A stretch of DNA of 64,000 bases from Trueperaceae bacterium. GTDB taxonomy: Bacteria; Deinococcota; Deinococci; Deinococcales; Trueperaceae. The notes below the pieces were generated by a model. That model was not told the DNA's origin. It searched no databases and saw only the letters and a program-made list of their open reading frames with translations. The stretch lies in contig CP070651.1 in the NCBI GenBank assembly GCA_020354625.1, positions 3,072,239 to 3,136,238 of the forward strand. The letters run 5' to 3'. The position numbers were made by a program, and so were the translations under genes. Positions 13,495 through 23,739 of this stretch are shown piece by piece; position 1 is the stretch's first letter, and the number at the start of each line of letters is the position of its first letter.

Positions 13495-14526
13495 GTGACC
13501 GATCTGCTTTTGACGTGGTTTAAAGAACACGGACGGAACCTACCGTGGCGACAAGCCCGCAGTCCCTATCGCGTCCTGGTAGCAGAAACCATGCTTCAAC
13601 AGACGCGGGTCGAGACTGTCATTCCTTACTACCAGAGGTGGATGAGACGTTTCCCTTCGCTCGCCGAATTGGCGTCGGCATCCTTCGATGACGTCTTGAA
13701 GTGTTGGGAAGGATTAGGATATTACCGCAGAGCCAGGTACCTTCACCAGACCGCTCAGTTGCTCATGAAAGACCACCAGGGACGCCTTCCACGCGACTAC
13801 CGCACGCTGCTGACGCTACCAGGTGTAGGGTCTTACACCGCGGCTGCCCTCTCCTCGCTGGTCTTCGACGAGCCCTACGTAGCTGTCGATGGAAACCTCA
13901 AACGGATTGCATCACGCCTCTTTACCGTAGCTGGACAGGTAACGAGCAACGAGGTAACACGTCGACTCGAACCCTACTTGCCGGCAACCCAGCCCGGGGC
14001 GTTCAACGAAGCCCTTATGGATCTAGGGGCGACCGTGTGCATTCCGAAAAGACCGGTCTGTTCTGAATGCCCGCTTACGTCACGCTGCCAGGCTTTTTTG
14101 ACAGGTCAGACCGAAGCATTCCCTCAAAAAACGTCAGGGCGAAAAATACCACGTCGAACACGCTATGGCCTCATCCACATCGCTGCGAAAGACATCTGGC
14201 TCGAACGCCGCAGCCATAACGAGATGCTCGCTGGTCTCTGGGGCTTCGTGCAGGTCCAGAATCGGCCGGTAACAGGAATAATCCTCCAAGACGTCCACCA
14301 TACCTACACTCACTTCAAATTACGCCTCATACCCGTAATCGTTCCGAGTGACGATCCGGTGCTAAACCGCTCGAGAGCGGTACGCATCCCGTTGACAAAA
14401 CTCACCGAGCTGGCGTTTTCCGTTCTCGACCGAAAGATTCTGGCGCTCCTCGAGCAGAGCAAGTACCTCACCACCGATAACCGCGAACCTTCGCCGGTAA
14501 GCGCGAGAATAGCGGCTCCCACATGA
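13495..14526 (+). CDS. mutY: A/G-specific adenine glycosylase MutY
   Basis: 343 aa from GTG. It excises adenine opposite 8-oxoguanine in base-excision repair. The helix-hairpin-helix LPGVGSYTA is at 108-116, the catalytic Glu31 lies in AETMLQQT, Asp132 in VDGN, and the 4Fe-4S cluster ligands are C182, C189, C192 and C198 in the usual C-x6-C-x2-C-x5-C spacing. The C-terminal NUDIX-like domain for 8-oxoG recognition spans about 220-320. It is probably leaderless (see 13480-13488). Confidence 0.95.
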   Translation: MTDLLLTWFKEHGRNLPWRQARSPYRVLVAETMLQQTRVETVIPYYQRWMRRFPSLAELASASFDDVLKCWEGLGYYRRARYLHQTAQLLMKDHQGRLPRDYRTLLTLPGVGSYTAAALSSLVFDEPYVAVDGNLKRIASRLFTVAGQVTSNEVTRRLEPYLPATQPGAFNEALMDLGATVCIPKRPVCSECPLTSRCQAFLTGQTEAFPQKTSGRKIPRRTRYGLIHIAAKDIWLERRSHNEMLAGLWGFVQVQNRPVTGIILQDVHHTYTHFKLRLIPVIVPSDDPVLNRSRAVRIPLTKLTELAFSVLDRKILALLEQSKYLTTDNREPSPVSARIAAPT

Positions 14527-14644
14527 GTTTTTTGCTCTTTGCGGTCGTTCGCTCCGGCTACGCCAACAACGGAAACGGGCATAAAATACTCGCTGCAATA
14601 CGACGTACTTCAATTCGCTCGATCCACGACCAGGAAGTTGGGTG

Positions 14645-15112
14645 ATGGCGACCGTGAAACTGCGAGTCAGATACGCTGAAACCGATCAGATGGGAATTGC
14701 TCACCACAGCGCATACGTGGTGTGGCTCGAGGCGGCACGCATCGAGTGGCTACGCAATAATGGCCTGAACTATCGCCTTCTGGAAGCAGATGGCATCCTC
14801 TTACCCGTGCATCGACTCACGATCGAATACCGGAGCAGCGCGCGCTTCGACGACCTCCTTGAAACCGAAGCACGCCTCACCTCGGCACAGAGCCGCCGCC
14901 TCCGCTTCGACTATCGACTCCTACGCCGTACGGGCATCGAGAATCGAGACGAAGACCGAAGTCAAAGTAGGCATAGGGGCGCCGGTGAGACCACGCTGCT
15001 CGCGAGCGCCACCACCTTTCACACTCCCACCGACCACCACGGTCGGGCCGTTCGTATGCCAGGAACGTGGCTGGAGAAGCTGCGCAAACACCTCGATGAG
15101 GGGGAATCATAA
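14645..15112 (+). CDS. Acyl-CoA thioesterase (hot-dog fold, YbgC/4HBT type)
   Basis: 155 aa from ATG 14645 with AGGAAG upstream; a GTG one codon earlier is possible. RYAETDQMGIAHHSAYVVW holds the catalytic Asp14 and the His pair of the 4-hydroxybenzoyl-CoA thioesterase family. The second half is odd: residues ~98-113 are Arg-, Asp- and Ser-rich and break the expected strand before the family-like LLASATTFH...GRAVRMP. Reading one base out of frame across this stretch gives a more family-like segment (RIETKTEVKVG), so paired frameshifts or sequence errors are possible. The natural acyl-CoA substrate is unknown. Confidence 0.8.
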   Translation: MATVKLRVRYAETDQMGIAHHSAYVVWLEAARIEWLRNNGLNYRLLEADGILLPVHRLTIEYRSSARFDDLLETEARLTSAQSRRLRFDYRLLRRTGIENRDEDRSQSRHRGAGETTLLASATTFHTPTDHHGRAVRMPGTWLEKLRKHLDEGES

Positions 15113-15274
15113 GTTCCCGAAAAGCTATACTAAACGTGGTGTAGAGCTGCCGCGCACTCTTTCTGCACAAGATCGGGTCAGGCGTATAAAGCGGGAGCGA
15201 TGGGATCGATCGTGTTTTGAGTAGTTTTTTTCCCCATACCGGCAAGGACCGCCGTAATCGGTAAGGAGTGGTAG

Positions 15275-16792
<1,518 letters not shown>

Positions 16793-16820
16793 CTTCATAG
16801 AGGTTGATACAACGCGAATG

Positions 16821-18404
16821 TCACGGGCGAACGGTGTGCTGCCCTGAGCTCGGCAACGCTGCAAACGCCTCGAGCAACGGCTCGATCCCGAACTTAAGAA
16901 AAAAGCTGAAGGGGCTGATGAGTCGTTCCTGAGGGGTGGCGAGCGGGAAGAGGTGCGAAACGAGCCGACCAAACTGCCGGTCTGTCAGCTCATCTTGCCG
17001 TGCCACCGCGGCAGCAGTCTTGAACTTCAGCCGCTCGAGCGCATGCTCGATTCGCCCCTCGGTACGCATTACTGGCCCCGTGAGCGTCGTATCGATGGCA
17101 TCGACCTGCTCGATCAGTCTTCTGGCGATCTGGTGCAGCTGATCAACGCTATCTCGGAATACGCTTGCGTGTCCGTGACGCTCTAGCAGTACCTGTGCCT
17201 TGCTACCCTCTGGATCGATTAGATAGTCTTCGAGTGAGAGCTCGTACTTCGCCAAGATGCGCCTGATTGGAGGCTCTAACACCGTAGCGACGGTCCTAGG
17301 CCACACCAGCGGCATCTCGACCCCATGATGGGCATACACCCCTCTGAGTTGAGCAAAGTAGCGTAGCTCCCCAGGCCCTACCACCGTAACGGCCGTAGGG
17401 AGCACGGCATCTTGGGTAATCGGCCTGAGACCAGCTGCCGGAGTGATACTTCTCGGCTCCTCCGCTAAACGCTCGAGCAGATCTTCGGCACGATAAGAAG
17501 CGCTGCGCGAGAAAAAGTGCCGGCCGTCGAATCGCAACAACTCACGCCTCACGCTCCCGCCGTACCACTCCTCGACAAACAGGTTGGAGGCGTTCGCACC
17601 ACGTCCCAATTGAGGCTCGACACCCAACCTTTTGAGGCCGTGAGCCGCCTCCTGAATAGCCGCCACCGAGATCTGTGGCCGGCGGATTTCCGCGGTTAAA
17701 ATGTCTTTGAAAAGGGTAGCCGTGTCGGGCTCCATGGGGTTGAGGATCACCAAACCACGTGCACCCAGCAACTCGTACAGGACTGCTGCAAACCAGTCGG
17801 CAAAGGTCGTAGCACGCGACGCAGCCCGCTCAAGTAGTGCCAGTACCTCCGAGGTATGTTCGGGTACCCAAGCCCCTTCGGCGATCGACCGCTCGATTCG
17901 GGAGAGCATCGACGGTTCAAACGGTATGCGTCCTGCCGGGGTATCGGGAGGCAAGGTGACCTCGAGTCGATGGAGATTCTCCTCTTTGTCCAAGAGGTAG
18001 CAGTGATCGATTTCGAGATGGTCGTGGTCTTGGCTCGCCAACCAGAAGATCGGGATCACCGGGTGTTCTTGCCGCGTCAGCTCTTCCGCTACCTTGAGGG
18101 CGGTGAAGGCCTTGGAAAGCGTAAAAGTCGGTCCGAGAAGGAGTCCCACCTGTTGACCGGTCACAACAACCTGTGAGGTCGGATCCCTCAACAACTCGAT
18201 CTGCTCGAACACTCGCGGCGGTGCCCCGGTCTTTTCGGCATACCCGGTTAGTGCACTCACCAGCCGCCGCCTCGGGACCCGGCGAGTCAACTCGAGCGCA
18301 GACCGGTGATCGTGAGGCCGTAGTGAGAAAAAGTCGCTCAGCTCCCCCGCATAGTAGCGTTCGAGGAAAGATCGCTGCTTGGAAGGTAACCCTCTATCTG
18401 GCAC
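16821..18404 (-). CDS. bshC: Bacillithiol cysteine-adding enzyme BshC
   Basis: 527 aa, close to the usual 520-540. VVTGQQVGLLLGPTFTLSK and FWLASQDHDHLEID are the Rossmann-core signatures of BshC, and a coiled-coil segment precedes the C-terminus (about 420-500). It is thought to add cysteine to glucosaminyl-malate in the last step of bacillithiol synthesis; bshA and bshB are not in the window. The start is GTG at 18404; TAAGCT ends 5 nt upstream, consistent with a leaderless transcript. Bacillithiol occurs in Deinococcus, which fits the host assignment. Confidence 0.93.
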   Translation of the reverse strand: MPDRGLPSKQRSFLERYYAGELSDFFSLRPHDHRSALELTRRVPRRRLVSALTGYAEKTGAPPRVFEQIELLRDPTSQVVVTGQQVGLLLGPTFTLSKAFTALKVAEELTRQEHPVIPIFWLASQDHDHLEIDHCYLLDKEENLHRLEVTLPPDTPAGRIPFEPSMLSRIERSIAEGAWVPEHTSEVLALLERAASRATTFADWFAAVLYELLGARGLVILNPMEPDTATLFKDILTAEIRRPQISVAAIQEAAHGLKRLGVEPQLGRGANASNLFVEEWYGGSVRRELLRFDGRHFFSRSASYRAEDLLERLAEEPRSITPAAGLRPITQDAVLPTAVTVVGPGELRYFAQLRGVYAHHGVEMPLVWPRTVATVLEPPIRRILAKYELSLEDYLIDPEGSKAQVLLERHGHASVFRDSVDQLHQIARRLIEQVDAIDTTLTGPVMRTEGRIEHALERLKFKTAAAVARQDELTDRQFGRLVSHLFPLATPQERLISPFSFFLKFGIEPLLEAFAALPSSGQHTVRP

Positions 18405-18492
18405 GCGTCAGCTTACCTCGCCTCGATGATCGGTTGCGTTGTCTGGCAAGCACATTCAGGGCACTCTCCTGGGTGCCGAGATCCCATAGCCG

Positions 18493-18501
18493 TGGTAGAA
18501 T
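18493..18501 (+). promoter_or_regulatory. Extended -10 element upstream of comB
   Basis: TGGTAGAAT ends 7 nt before a GTG that opens a 36-codon frame (18509-18619). The comB start is 8 nt beyond that stop. Confidence 0.4.
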
Positions 18502-18508
18502 CTCAATC

Positions 18509-18619
18509 GTGACGGCGCTCGAAACATACCTGAGGAGCCAAAAACGTTGCCGCAGAGCTCGAAGGACATCTGCCTCCACGACTTGGCGCCCATCAAAACG
18601 ATGTGTACAGATCTTTTGA
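18509..18619 (+). CDS. Possible short upstream ORF (36 aa)
   Basis: A GTG-started frame, VTALETYLRSQKR..., is rich in Arg and Ser and ends in QIF at 18619, just before comB. Its start sits at leaderless distance from TGGTAGAAT, and its stop overlaps the comB ribosome-binding site (TTTTGAGGT). It could be a leader peptide or simply unread 5' UTR. There is no homology I can name. Confidence 0.25.
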   Translation: MTALETYLRSQKRCRRARRTSASTTWRPSKRCVQIF

Positions 18620-18626
18620 GGTATCG

Positions 18627-19367
18627 ATGCTGATCCACGTCGATCTTGTTCCGAGACGAGACCGCCACAAAGATGTTCGTCCAGATGTCGTAGTGGTGGT
18701 CGACGTGTTACGTGCCTGCACGCTCGCGCCGATTCTTTTCGACAATGGGCTCGCACAGCTCACCATCACCAACCGAATCAAGCTAGCCCGCCAAGCCGGA
18801 GACGGTCAGATCCTTCTCGGTGAGCGCAACGGTCTTCCACCCCAAGGTTTCAATCACGGCATATCCCCGGCCGAACTTATGGAGGTCGACCTCTCAGGAA
18901 AAAACGCCGTTATGGTCTCTGAAAATGTACCGTACGCGCTCAGACTCTCCAGCGGAGCTCAACATGCGCTTTTGGCTTCGCTTTACAACGCTGAAGCTGT
19001 CACTCTGTATGCCCTCAGTGTGGCAAGGTCGAAGATCGACATCGTCTGTTGTGGGTATAAGCAACAAGAAGATCTCGATGATGCGCTCACTGCCGGGTAT
19101 CTCACGGCCCTATTCAAGGACCTCGATCAGGATGTCACCCTAAGTGGTGCCGCCCGCTTTTCCCTGAGTTTGCTACGAGCATTCCCGGATCCGCTCGAAG
19201 CATTTTGGCAATCTATCTCGGGCCACCACTTGAGAAAGCTCAATCTCGTGCAAGATCTCGCACCCGCGGCATCCATCTCGCAGTCGAACCAGATACCGTA
19301 TCTCGTCGAAGCCATCTCGAAACCGGATGGCGACGTTTATCGATTCCACTCCAGACGAGTCGTGTGA
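18627..19367 (+). CDS. ComB-family phosphatase (2-phosphosulfolactate phosphatase-like)
   Basis: 246 aa from ATG 18627 with GAGGT 6 nt upstream; the frame is open 8 codons further. VVVVVDVLRACT near 21-32 and the LGERNGLPPQGFNHGISP block are characteristic of ComB. In methanogens the enzyme dephosphorylates 2-phosphosulfolactate in coenzyme M synthesis. Many bacteria without coenzyme M carry homologues of unknown substrate, so only the phosphatase family is safe. The next gene overlaps its 3' end. Confidence 0.82.
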   Translation: MLIHVDLVPRRDRHKDVRPDVVVVVDVLRACTLAPILFDNGLAQLTITNRIKLARQAGDGQILLGERNGLPPQGFNHGISPAELMEVDLSGKNAVMVSENVPYALRLSSGAQHALLASLYNAEAVTLYALSVARSKIDIVCCGYKQQEDLDDALTAGYLTALFKDLDQDVTLSGAARFSLSLLRAFPDPLEAFWQSISGHHLRKLNLVQDLAPAASISQSNQIPYLVEAISKPDGDVYRFHSRRVV

Positions 19368-20112
19368 ATCGGTGGGGAACGTGAAAACGGTCGATGTATT
19401 GGGGTACCGGGTTGCCACGTGTACCGTAGAGCAAGCGGCACACTGGGTTATCGAAGCAACCGAGGGGTTACCGTCCAAACTACTCATCACCCTAAATCCC
19501 GAGATCGTCGTTCGAGCCCAGATCGACCGCGAGCTTCACCAGACGATCTGTGGAGCGGAACTCATCGTGGCAGACGGGATCGGGGTCGTCTGGGCCGCTC
19601 GCCGGTCTGGACAGATACTCCCAGAACGCGTTCCCGGGGTAGACCTGACGACACGTATCTTGGAGCTTGGAGGGCAGAGCTTGAGAGTATATCTCCTGGG
19701 GGCAGAGCCGGGGATAGCAGCGCAAGCGGCCGACTACATCTCGAACAGATACCACTGCACAGTGGTCGGTACGCACCACGGATACTTCAACACGGTCGAT
19801 GAAATCGCCGAAGTGGTGGCGAAAGTGCGATCGAGCCGTCCTCACTTGTTGCTTGCTGGCCTAGGAGAGGACCAAGAGCTGTTTTTGCAGCGCCACCGGG
19901 ATGCTCTCGGCGTCCCCGTCATGATCGGCGTCGGTGGGACCTTGGACGTTCTCGCCGGAGCCGCCAAACGCACGCCTGCGTGGACGAGGCGCGTAGGGCT
20001 CGAGTGGGCCTGGCGGGTCGGCTTCGATCCCAATCGGTGGCACCGACTACCGCGCCTACTCCGCTTCGTGCGCATCGTATGTACCCGTGAAAGATCGAAC
20101 CAGTTTCTATGA
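19327..20112 (+). CDS. WecG/TagA/CpsF family glycosyltransferase
   Basis: Up to 261 aa. The ATG at 19327 overlaps comB by 41 bp; GTGs at 19372 or 19381, just before KTVDVLGYRV, are alternatives. TLNPEIVVRAQ, ADGIGVVWAAR, and the C-terminal GVGGTLDVLAGAAKRTPAWTRRVGLEWAWR are the family signatures. Members transfer ManNAc(A) or a related hexosamine to a lipid-linked sugar in teichoic acid, ECA or capsule synthesis. The product here is presumably an envelope polysaccharide. The basic C-terminus (RLPRLLRFVR) suits peripheral membrane binding. Confidence 0.87.
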   Translation: MATFIDSTPDESCESVGNVKTVDVLGYRVATCTVEQAAHWVIEATEGLPSKLLITLNPEIVVRAQIDRELHQTICGAELIVADGIGVVWAARRSGQILPERVPGVDLTTRILELGGQSLRVYLLGAEPGIAAQAADYISNRYHCTVVGTHHGYFNTVDEIAEVVAKVRSSRPHLLLAGLGEDQELFLQRHRDALGVPVMIGVGGTLDVLAGAAKRTPAWTRRVGLEWAWRVGFDPNRWHRLPRLLRFVRIVCTRERSNQFL

Positions 20113-20122
20113 GCTGTTGATG

Positions 20123-20152
20123 TTGACCCCTAACAGACCGTGCTGCTATGAT
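20123..20152 (+). promoter_or_regulatory. Promoter of tRNA-Leu
   Basis: TTGACC (20123-20128), an 18-bp spacer and TATGAT (20147-20152) preceded by TGC, about 10 bp upstream of the tRNA. Confidence 0.6.
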
Positions 20153-20162
20153 GCAGTGCTGG

Positions 20163-20247
20163 GCCGAGATGGCGGAATTGGTAGACGCAGTAGACTCAAA
20201 ATCTACCGACTTCGGTCGTGCGGGTTCGAGTCCCGCTCTCGGCACCA
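20163..20247 (+). tRNA. tRNA-Leu (CAA anticodon)
   Basis: An acceptor stem GCCGAGA pairs with TCTCGGC; discriminator A and an encoded CCA follow (20244-20247). The anticodon arm GTAGA-CTCAAAA-TCTAC gives anticodon CAA. A long variable arm (CGACTTCGGTCG) marks a class-II tRNA, and GGTTCGAGTCC is the T arm. It reads UUG codons. Confidence 0.95.
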
Positions 20248-20340
20248 CTCCTTTGCAGCAGTCAGGCTTGGTTGCTGCTAACGGTAAGAGGCCCGTGTGG
20301 GTCGTACGGTCTGCTTAGGCAAGACCAGGAGGCGTTTTTG

Positions 20341-20565
20341 ATGTTTTGGATCGTTCTTGTATTCTTTATCCTTCTGTCAGCCCTATTACCGGTCATTATC
20401 CTCATGCAAGAGCCCAAACAACCGGGCCTGGGCGAGGGACTCGGGGGCGGAGCCGCCGATTTCAGCACCACGGGTGGCGTGGCCAGCGGCCTCCACCGCC
20501 TCACGATCTACATCGGTGTAATCTGGGGTCTTTTGGCGCTCCTGTTACAGATCATCCCGCGCTAG
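20341..20565 (+). CDS. secG: Protein translocase subunit SecG
   Basis: 74 aa from ATG 20341, with AGGAGG 8 nt upstream. Two membrane helices (about 2-19 and 51-70) flank LMQEPKQPGLGEGLGGGAADFSTTGG in order, the SecG signature between the helices. It assists SecYEG during protein export across the inner membrane. It directly follows the tRNA and precedes a peptide importer, with no obvious functional link. Confidence 0.93.
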   Translation: MFWIVLVFFILLSALLPVIILMQEPKQPGLGEGLGGGAADFSTTGGVASGLHRLTIYIGVIWGLLALLLQIIPR

Positions 20566-20873
20566 ACGCCCAACGCCACACCTAGCATGGACCTCCCGCT
20601 GTACCCCCACCGATGCAGTAGAAACGGTTCACTGTTTCGATAGCGCGACGAATCGAAAATGGGTCTGGTCGATATTTCTCAAAATCGTCTAGTGATATGA
20701 TTTGGGGGTGGGTTAGAAGTTTGGCGTCTTTGGGTACGTTGCCACACTCAGGCTCTACTATTTCGATCGACAAGACGTGAGCCGAGACGTTTCGATCACG
20801 TTACGAACGTAACGGCACCTTTGCAATGCCTGCATCTGCCACCACCAAACACCCTCACACCTGCGGAGGAATC
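20566..20873. other. Intergenic region before the peptide importer
   Basis: About 300 bp separate secG from the substrate-binding protein gene. The stretch holds an inverted repeat at 20800-20813 and GGAGG at the 3' end. A minus-strand TTG frame (20582-20773, 63 codons) exists but has no supporting start site. No terminator is seen after secG. Confidence 0.4.
20800..20813. promoter_or_regulatory. Inverted repeat upstream of peptide ABC operon
   Basis: GTTACG-AA-CGTAAC, about 60 bp before the ATG of the binding-protein gene: a candidate operator. Confidence 0.35.
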
Positions 20874-22634
20874 ATGAAGAGATACCTGGTTACAGTTACC
20901 GTCCTTGCGCTCGCATCGCTCGCTCTCGCCGAGCCGTTCGTGTGGCTCAACGCCTGGACTACCGCTGCGCCCGGAGAGGCCGTCTACGGCGGCACCTTCC
21001 GAGACTACGACACGAGCGACCCGCGCACCTTCAACCCCTTTGTATCCGCCGAGCAAAACGCCCTGCTCGACCTGGCCGACACCGGCGGCGCCAGCTTGCT
21101 CACTCGCGGCCCCGACTCCGACGAGTGGCTCCCCTACGCGGCCGAGAGCTTTACGGTCTCTGAAGACGGCCTGGTGGTCGAAGTCGTTCTACGCGACAAT
21201 ATCAAGTGGAGCGACGGCACCCCGGTCACGGTGCAGGACTACCTCTTTCGCTACCAGGCCGAAACCGATCCCGAGGTCCAATCCAATGGCTTTGACGGCT
21301 GGTTTATCGAAGACGAACCGATCTTGCTCGAGCAGGTCGGCGAGAACGGCTTGCGCTTCACCTTCCCGGTAGCCGACCGCACCGCCTTTTTCAAGTTGGC
21401 GATCCACCGCCCCTCACCCGATCACATCCTCGGCGAACTCTACCGCGAGGGTGGTGCCGAAGCGCTTCGGGGCGCGTGGGGCACCGAAACACCCCTGAGT
21501 GAAACGGTGTGGACCAGCCCTTGGATCCCGACGGCCTACACGCCCGGGGAGCGGCTCGTCTTCGAGCGCAACCCCACCTTCGGCGAGTGGAACGTCGACG
21601 AACAGGGCAACGCACTGCCCTATCTCGACACCTATACAATCCTCTTGGTAGAGAGCGGCGACGCGGCACTGAACCTCTACCTGGCCGGTGAGCTCGACGC
21701 CTTCTCTCCGCGGACCCTAGACGACATCGGGGTCATCAACGTGGCGGTGCAGAACGGTGACATCGACGCCACCGTCATCGAAAACGCCAGCCCGGTCGCC
21801 TCGAGCCAGTTCATCGTCTTCAACTGGAACAAAGCGAGTGATCCCGTCAAGGAAGGCCTGTTCCGGGCCAGTGAGTTCCGGCAGGCCATGAGCCACCTGG
21901 TCGACCGCGAAGCCATCACCGAACTGGTCTACGGTGGGGCCGCCTCGCCCATGTGGACAAGCGTCTACCAAGTGTATACCTTCTGGGTGAACGAGGACAC
22001 GGCCAAGTTCGGGTACGATCCTGAAGCGGCCACCGAACTTCTGGCCGGCCTCGGCTTCGACCAGAAGAACGCAGATGGTGTGCTCACCGACGGTGAGGGG
22101 AATGCGCTCGCGATCACACTGGCCACCAACGCCGGCAACACCCAGCGTGAGCAGATCGCCCAGATCTTTGCCGACTCCGCCCGCGAGAGCGGCGTCGACG
22201 TCGAGGTGCAGGCGCTCGACTTCAACTTGCTGGTCGACCAGCTCCTCTCGACCGGCCCCGACCGTCCCTTCGACGCCATCCTCATCGGCCTCCGTGGCGG
22301 GAGCCGCGACTGGCCGTTTGGCGCCAGCGTCGTCCCTTGCGATGGCAACCTCCACATGTACAACCAGGACCTAGACGCCGGTTGCCTCACATCCGAGGAG
22401 CAGGAAGCGGAAGAACTCTACGTCCAAGGGCGCAAGACGCTCGACACCCAGGCGGCGCGCGAGATCGGCCTGGAGATCCAGCGCATCGAGGCCGAACTGC
22501 AACCGATCATCTACACGGTCAGCCCGAACGGGCACTACAGTTGGTTGACCTCGCTGCGGGGCGAGCACCCAAGCGAGTTCGTCAACGCCATCGTCGGCTC
22601 GCGGGAACTGGTGCTGACCTTTAAGGCTGAGTAA
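20874..22634 (+). CDS. Oligopeptide ABC transporter substrate-binding protein
   Basis: 586 aa from ATG 20874; GGAGG lies 5 nt upstream, and an upstream in-frame ATG at 20826 lacks such a site. MKRYLVTVTVLALASLALA is a signal peptide, apparently cut before EPF with no lipobox cysteine. The rest is the SBP_bac_5 fold: YGGTFRDYDTSDPRTFNPF at the start of the mature protein, KWSDGTPVTVQDYLF, and FRQAMSHLVDREAI. It captures peptides in the periplasm for the permease encoded downstream. By eye the gene is more GC-rich at third codon positions than its neighbours. Confidence 0.9.
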   Translation: MKRYLVTVTVLALASLALAEPFVWLNAWTTAAPGEAVYGGTFRDYDTSDPRTFNPFVSAEQNALLDLADTGGASLLTRGPDSDEWLPYAAESFTVSEDGLVVEVVLRDNIKWSDGTPVTVQDYLFRYQAETDPEVQSNGFDGWFIEDEPILLEQVGENGLRFTFPVADRTAFFKLAIHRPSPDHILGELYREGGAEALRGAWGTETPLSETVWTSPWIPTAYTPGERLVFERNPTFGEWNVDEQGNALPYLDTYTILLVESGDAALNLYLAGELDAFSPRTLDDIGVINVAVQNGDIDATVIENASPVASSQFIVFNWNKASDPVKEGLFRASEFRQAMSHLVDREAITELVYGGAASPMWTSVYQVYTFWVNEDTAKFGYDPEAATELLAGLGFDQKNADGVLTDGEGNALAITLATNAGNTQREQIAQIFADSARESGVDVEVQALDFNLLVDQLLSTGPDRPFDAILIGLRGGSRDWPFGASVVPCDGNLHMYNQDLDAGCLTSEEQEAEELYVQGRKTLDTQAAREIGLEIQRIEAELQPIIYTVSPNGHYSWLTSLRGEHPSEFVNAIVGSRELVLTFKAE

Positions 22635-22643
22635 GCAGGACGT

Positions 22644-22681
22644 ACAGCCGGTGGCATAACCTACAAAGGGCCACCGGCTGT
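22644..22681 (+). other. Stem-loop between binding-protein and permease genes
   Basis: ACAGCCGGTGG and CCACCGGCTGT form a perfect 11-bp stem around a 16-nt loop, with no T-tract. Such hairpins commonly protect the highly expressed binding-protein mRNA and lower read-through to permease genes. Confidence 0.6.
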
Positions 22682-22727
22682 CTCCAAACTCTCTCGACAC
22701 CAGCGACGGCTCCGGAGGCAGGTAGGC

Positions 22728-23729
22728 TTGCTCCCCTTCATCATCCGCCGTTTCTTCCATCTCATCCCGACTTTCATCGGGGCGACGCTCCTGGCCTTCG
22801 TGATCAGCCAGCTCGTCCCCGGGGATTTTCTGACCCAGAAGGCGCTCGAGCCCGACGTACGGCCCGAGACGATCGATCGCCTGCGCCAGCAGTTCGGACT
22901 CGATCTGCCCTGGCCCGTCCAGTACGGAAAGTGGATCTGGAACATCGTCCGAGGTGACCTCGGGATGTCTTTTGACAGCAACCAACCGGTCATCAACGTC
23001 GTCAGGCGACCGATCCAGAACTCGATGTATCTGGTCATCCTGTCGATCGTTCTTCTTTATGCGGTCGCCATACCGCTCGGTGTCTACTCTGCTGTGCGGC
23101 AATACTCGATCGGCGACCAAGTGGTGAGCGTGGTGAGTTACTTCGGGCTGGCCATCCCCAACTTCTTCTTCGCCCAGGTCCTCATTCTCGGAATCTTCGT
23201 TACGCGCTCTTGGACACGAGAGGCCTTCGGCTTCAATGAGCTCTTGTTGCCTGTGGCACAGATGACCAGCAGCAACTATTTGGACCTCAGTCCATTGAGG
23301 AAGTTTCTCGACATCTTGTGGCACATGCTGATGCCCGCTTTCGTAGTGGCCACCGCCGGCATGGCCGGCTTTACCCGGGTGCTGCGCGCACAGATGTTGG
23401 AGGTTTTGGGGAGCGATTTCATACGAACGGCTCGAGCCAAAGGGCTTGGTCACCAGACCGTGACCTACAAGCACGCGCTGCGAAACGCCGTCATCCCCTT
23501 CATCGCCGGTATCGGCGGCCTGTTGCCGGGCCTTATCGGCGGTGCGGGCCTGGTCGAAGTCGTCGTCTCGTGGCCCGGCATCACGCCGACTTTCTTACAG
23601 GCGCTGAGCCGCCAGGATATCTACGTGGTGCTAGGGCTGTTGGTGGTCTCGTCGATTCTGCTTATGATCGGCAACCTCATTTCTGATCTGCTGTTGGCGG
23701 TTGTCGACCCCCGCATCCGCTATCACTAG
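22728..23729 (+). CDS. Peptide ABC transporter permease (DppB type)
   Basis: 333 aa from TTG 22728, with GGAGG about 10 nt upstream. It has six predicted membrane helices, the N-terminal MLPFIIRRFFHLIPTFIGA typical of DppB/OppB, and the EAA loop DFIRTARAKGLG facing the ATPase. The periplasmic loop between helix 1 and 2 has the usual PGDFLTQKALEPD pattern. It forms the channel with the DppC-like protein encoded next. Confidence 0.92.
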   Translation: MLPFIIRRFFHLIPTFIGATLLAFVISQLVPGDFLTQKALEPDVRPETIDRLRQQFGLDLPWPVQYGKWIWNIVRGDLGMSFDSNQPVINVVRRPIQNSMYLVILSIVLLYAVAIPLGVYSAVRQYSIGDQVVSVVSYFGLAIPNFFFAQVLILGIFVTRSWTREAFGFNELLLPVAQMTSSNYLDLSPLRKFLDILWHMLMPAFVVATAGMAGFTRVLRAQMLEVLGSDFIRTARAKGLGHQTVTYKHALRNAVIPFIAGIGGLLPGLIGGAGLVEVVVSWPGITPTFLQALSRQDIYVVLGLLVVSSILLMIGNLISDLLLAVVDPRIRYH

Positions 23730-23739
23730 AGAGGGACCC

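Noticed and set aside
20582-20773. Minus-strand 63-codon frame after secG
   Set aside because: TTG start without ribosome-binding site or near -10 box; could be real but unsupported.
22371-23474. Minus-strand 367-codon frame over the DppB gene
   Set aside because: Antisense of a clear permease with GC-rich codons; the product is His- and Asp-rich noise.
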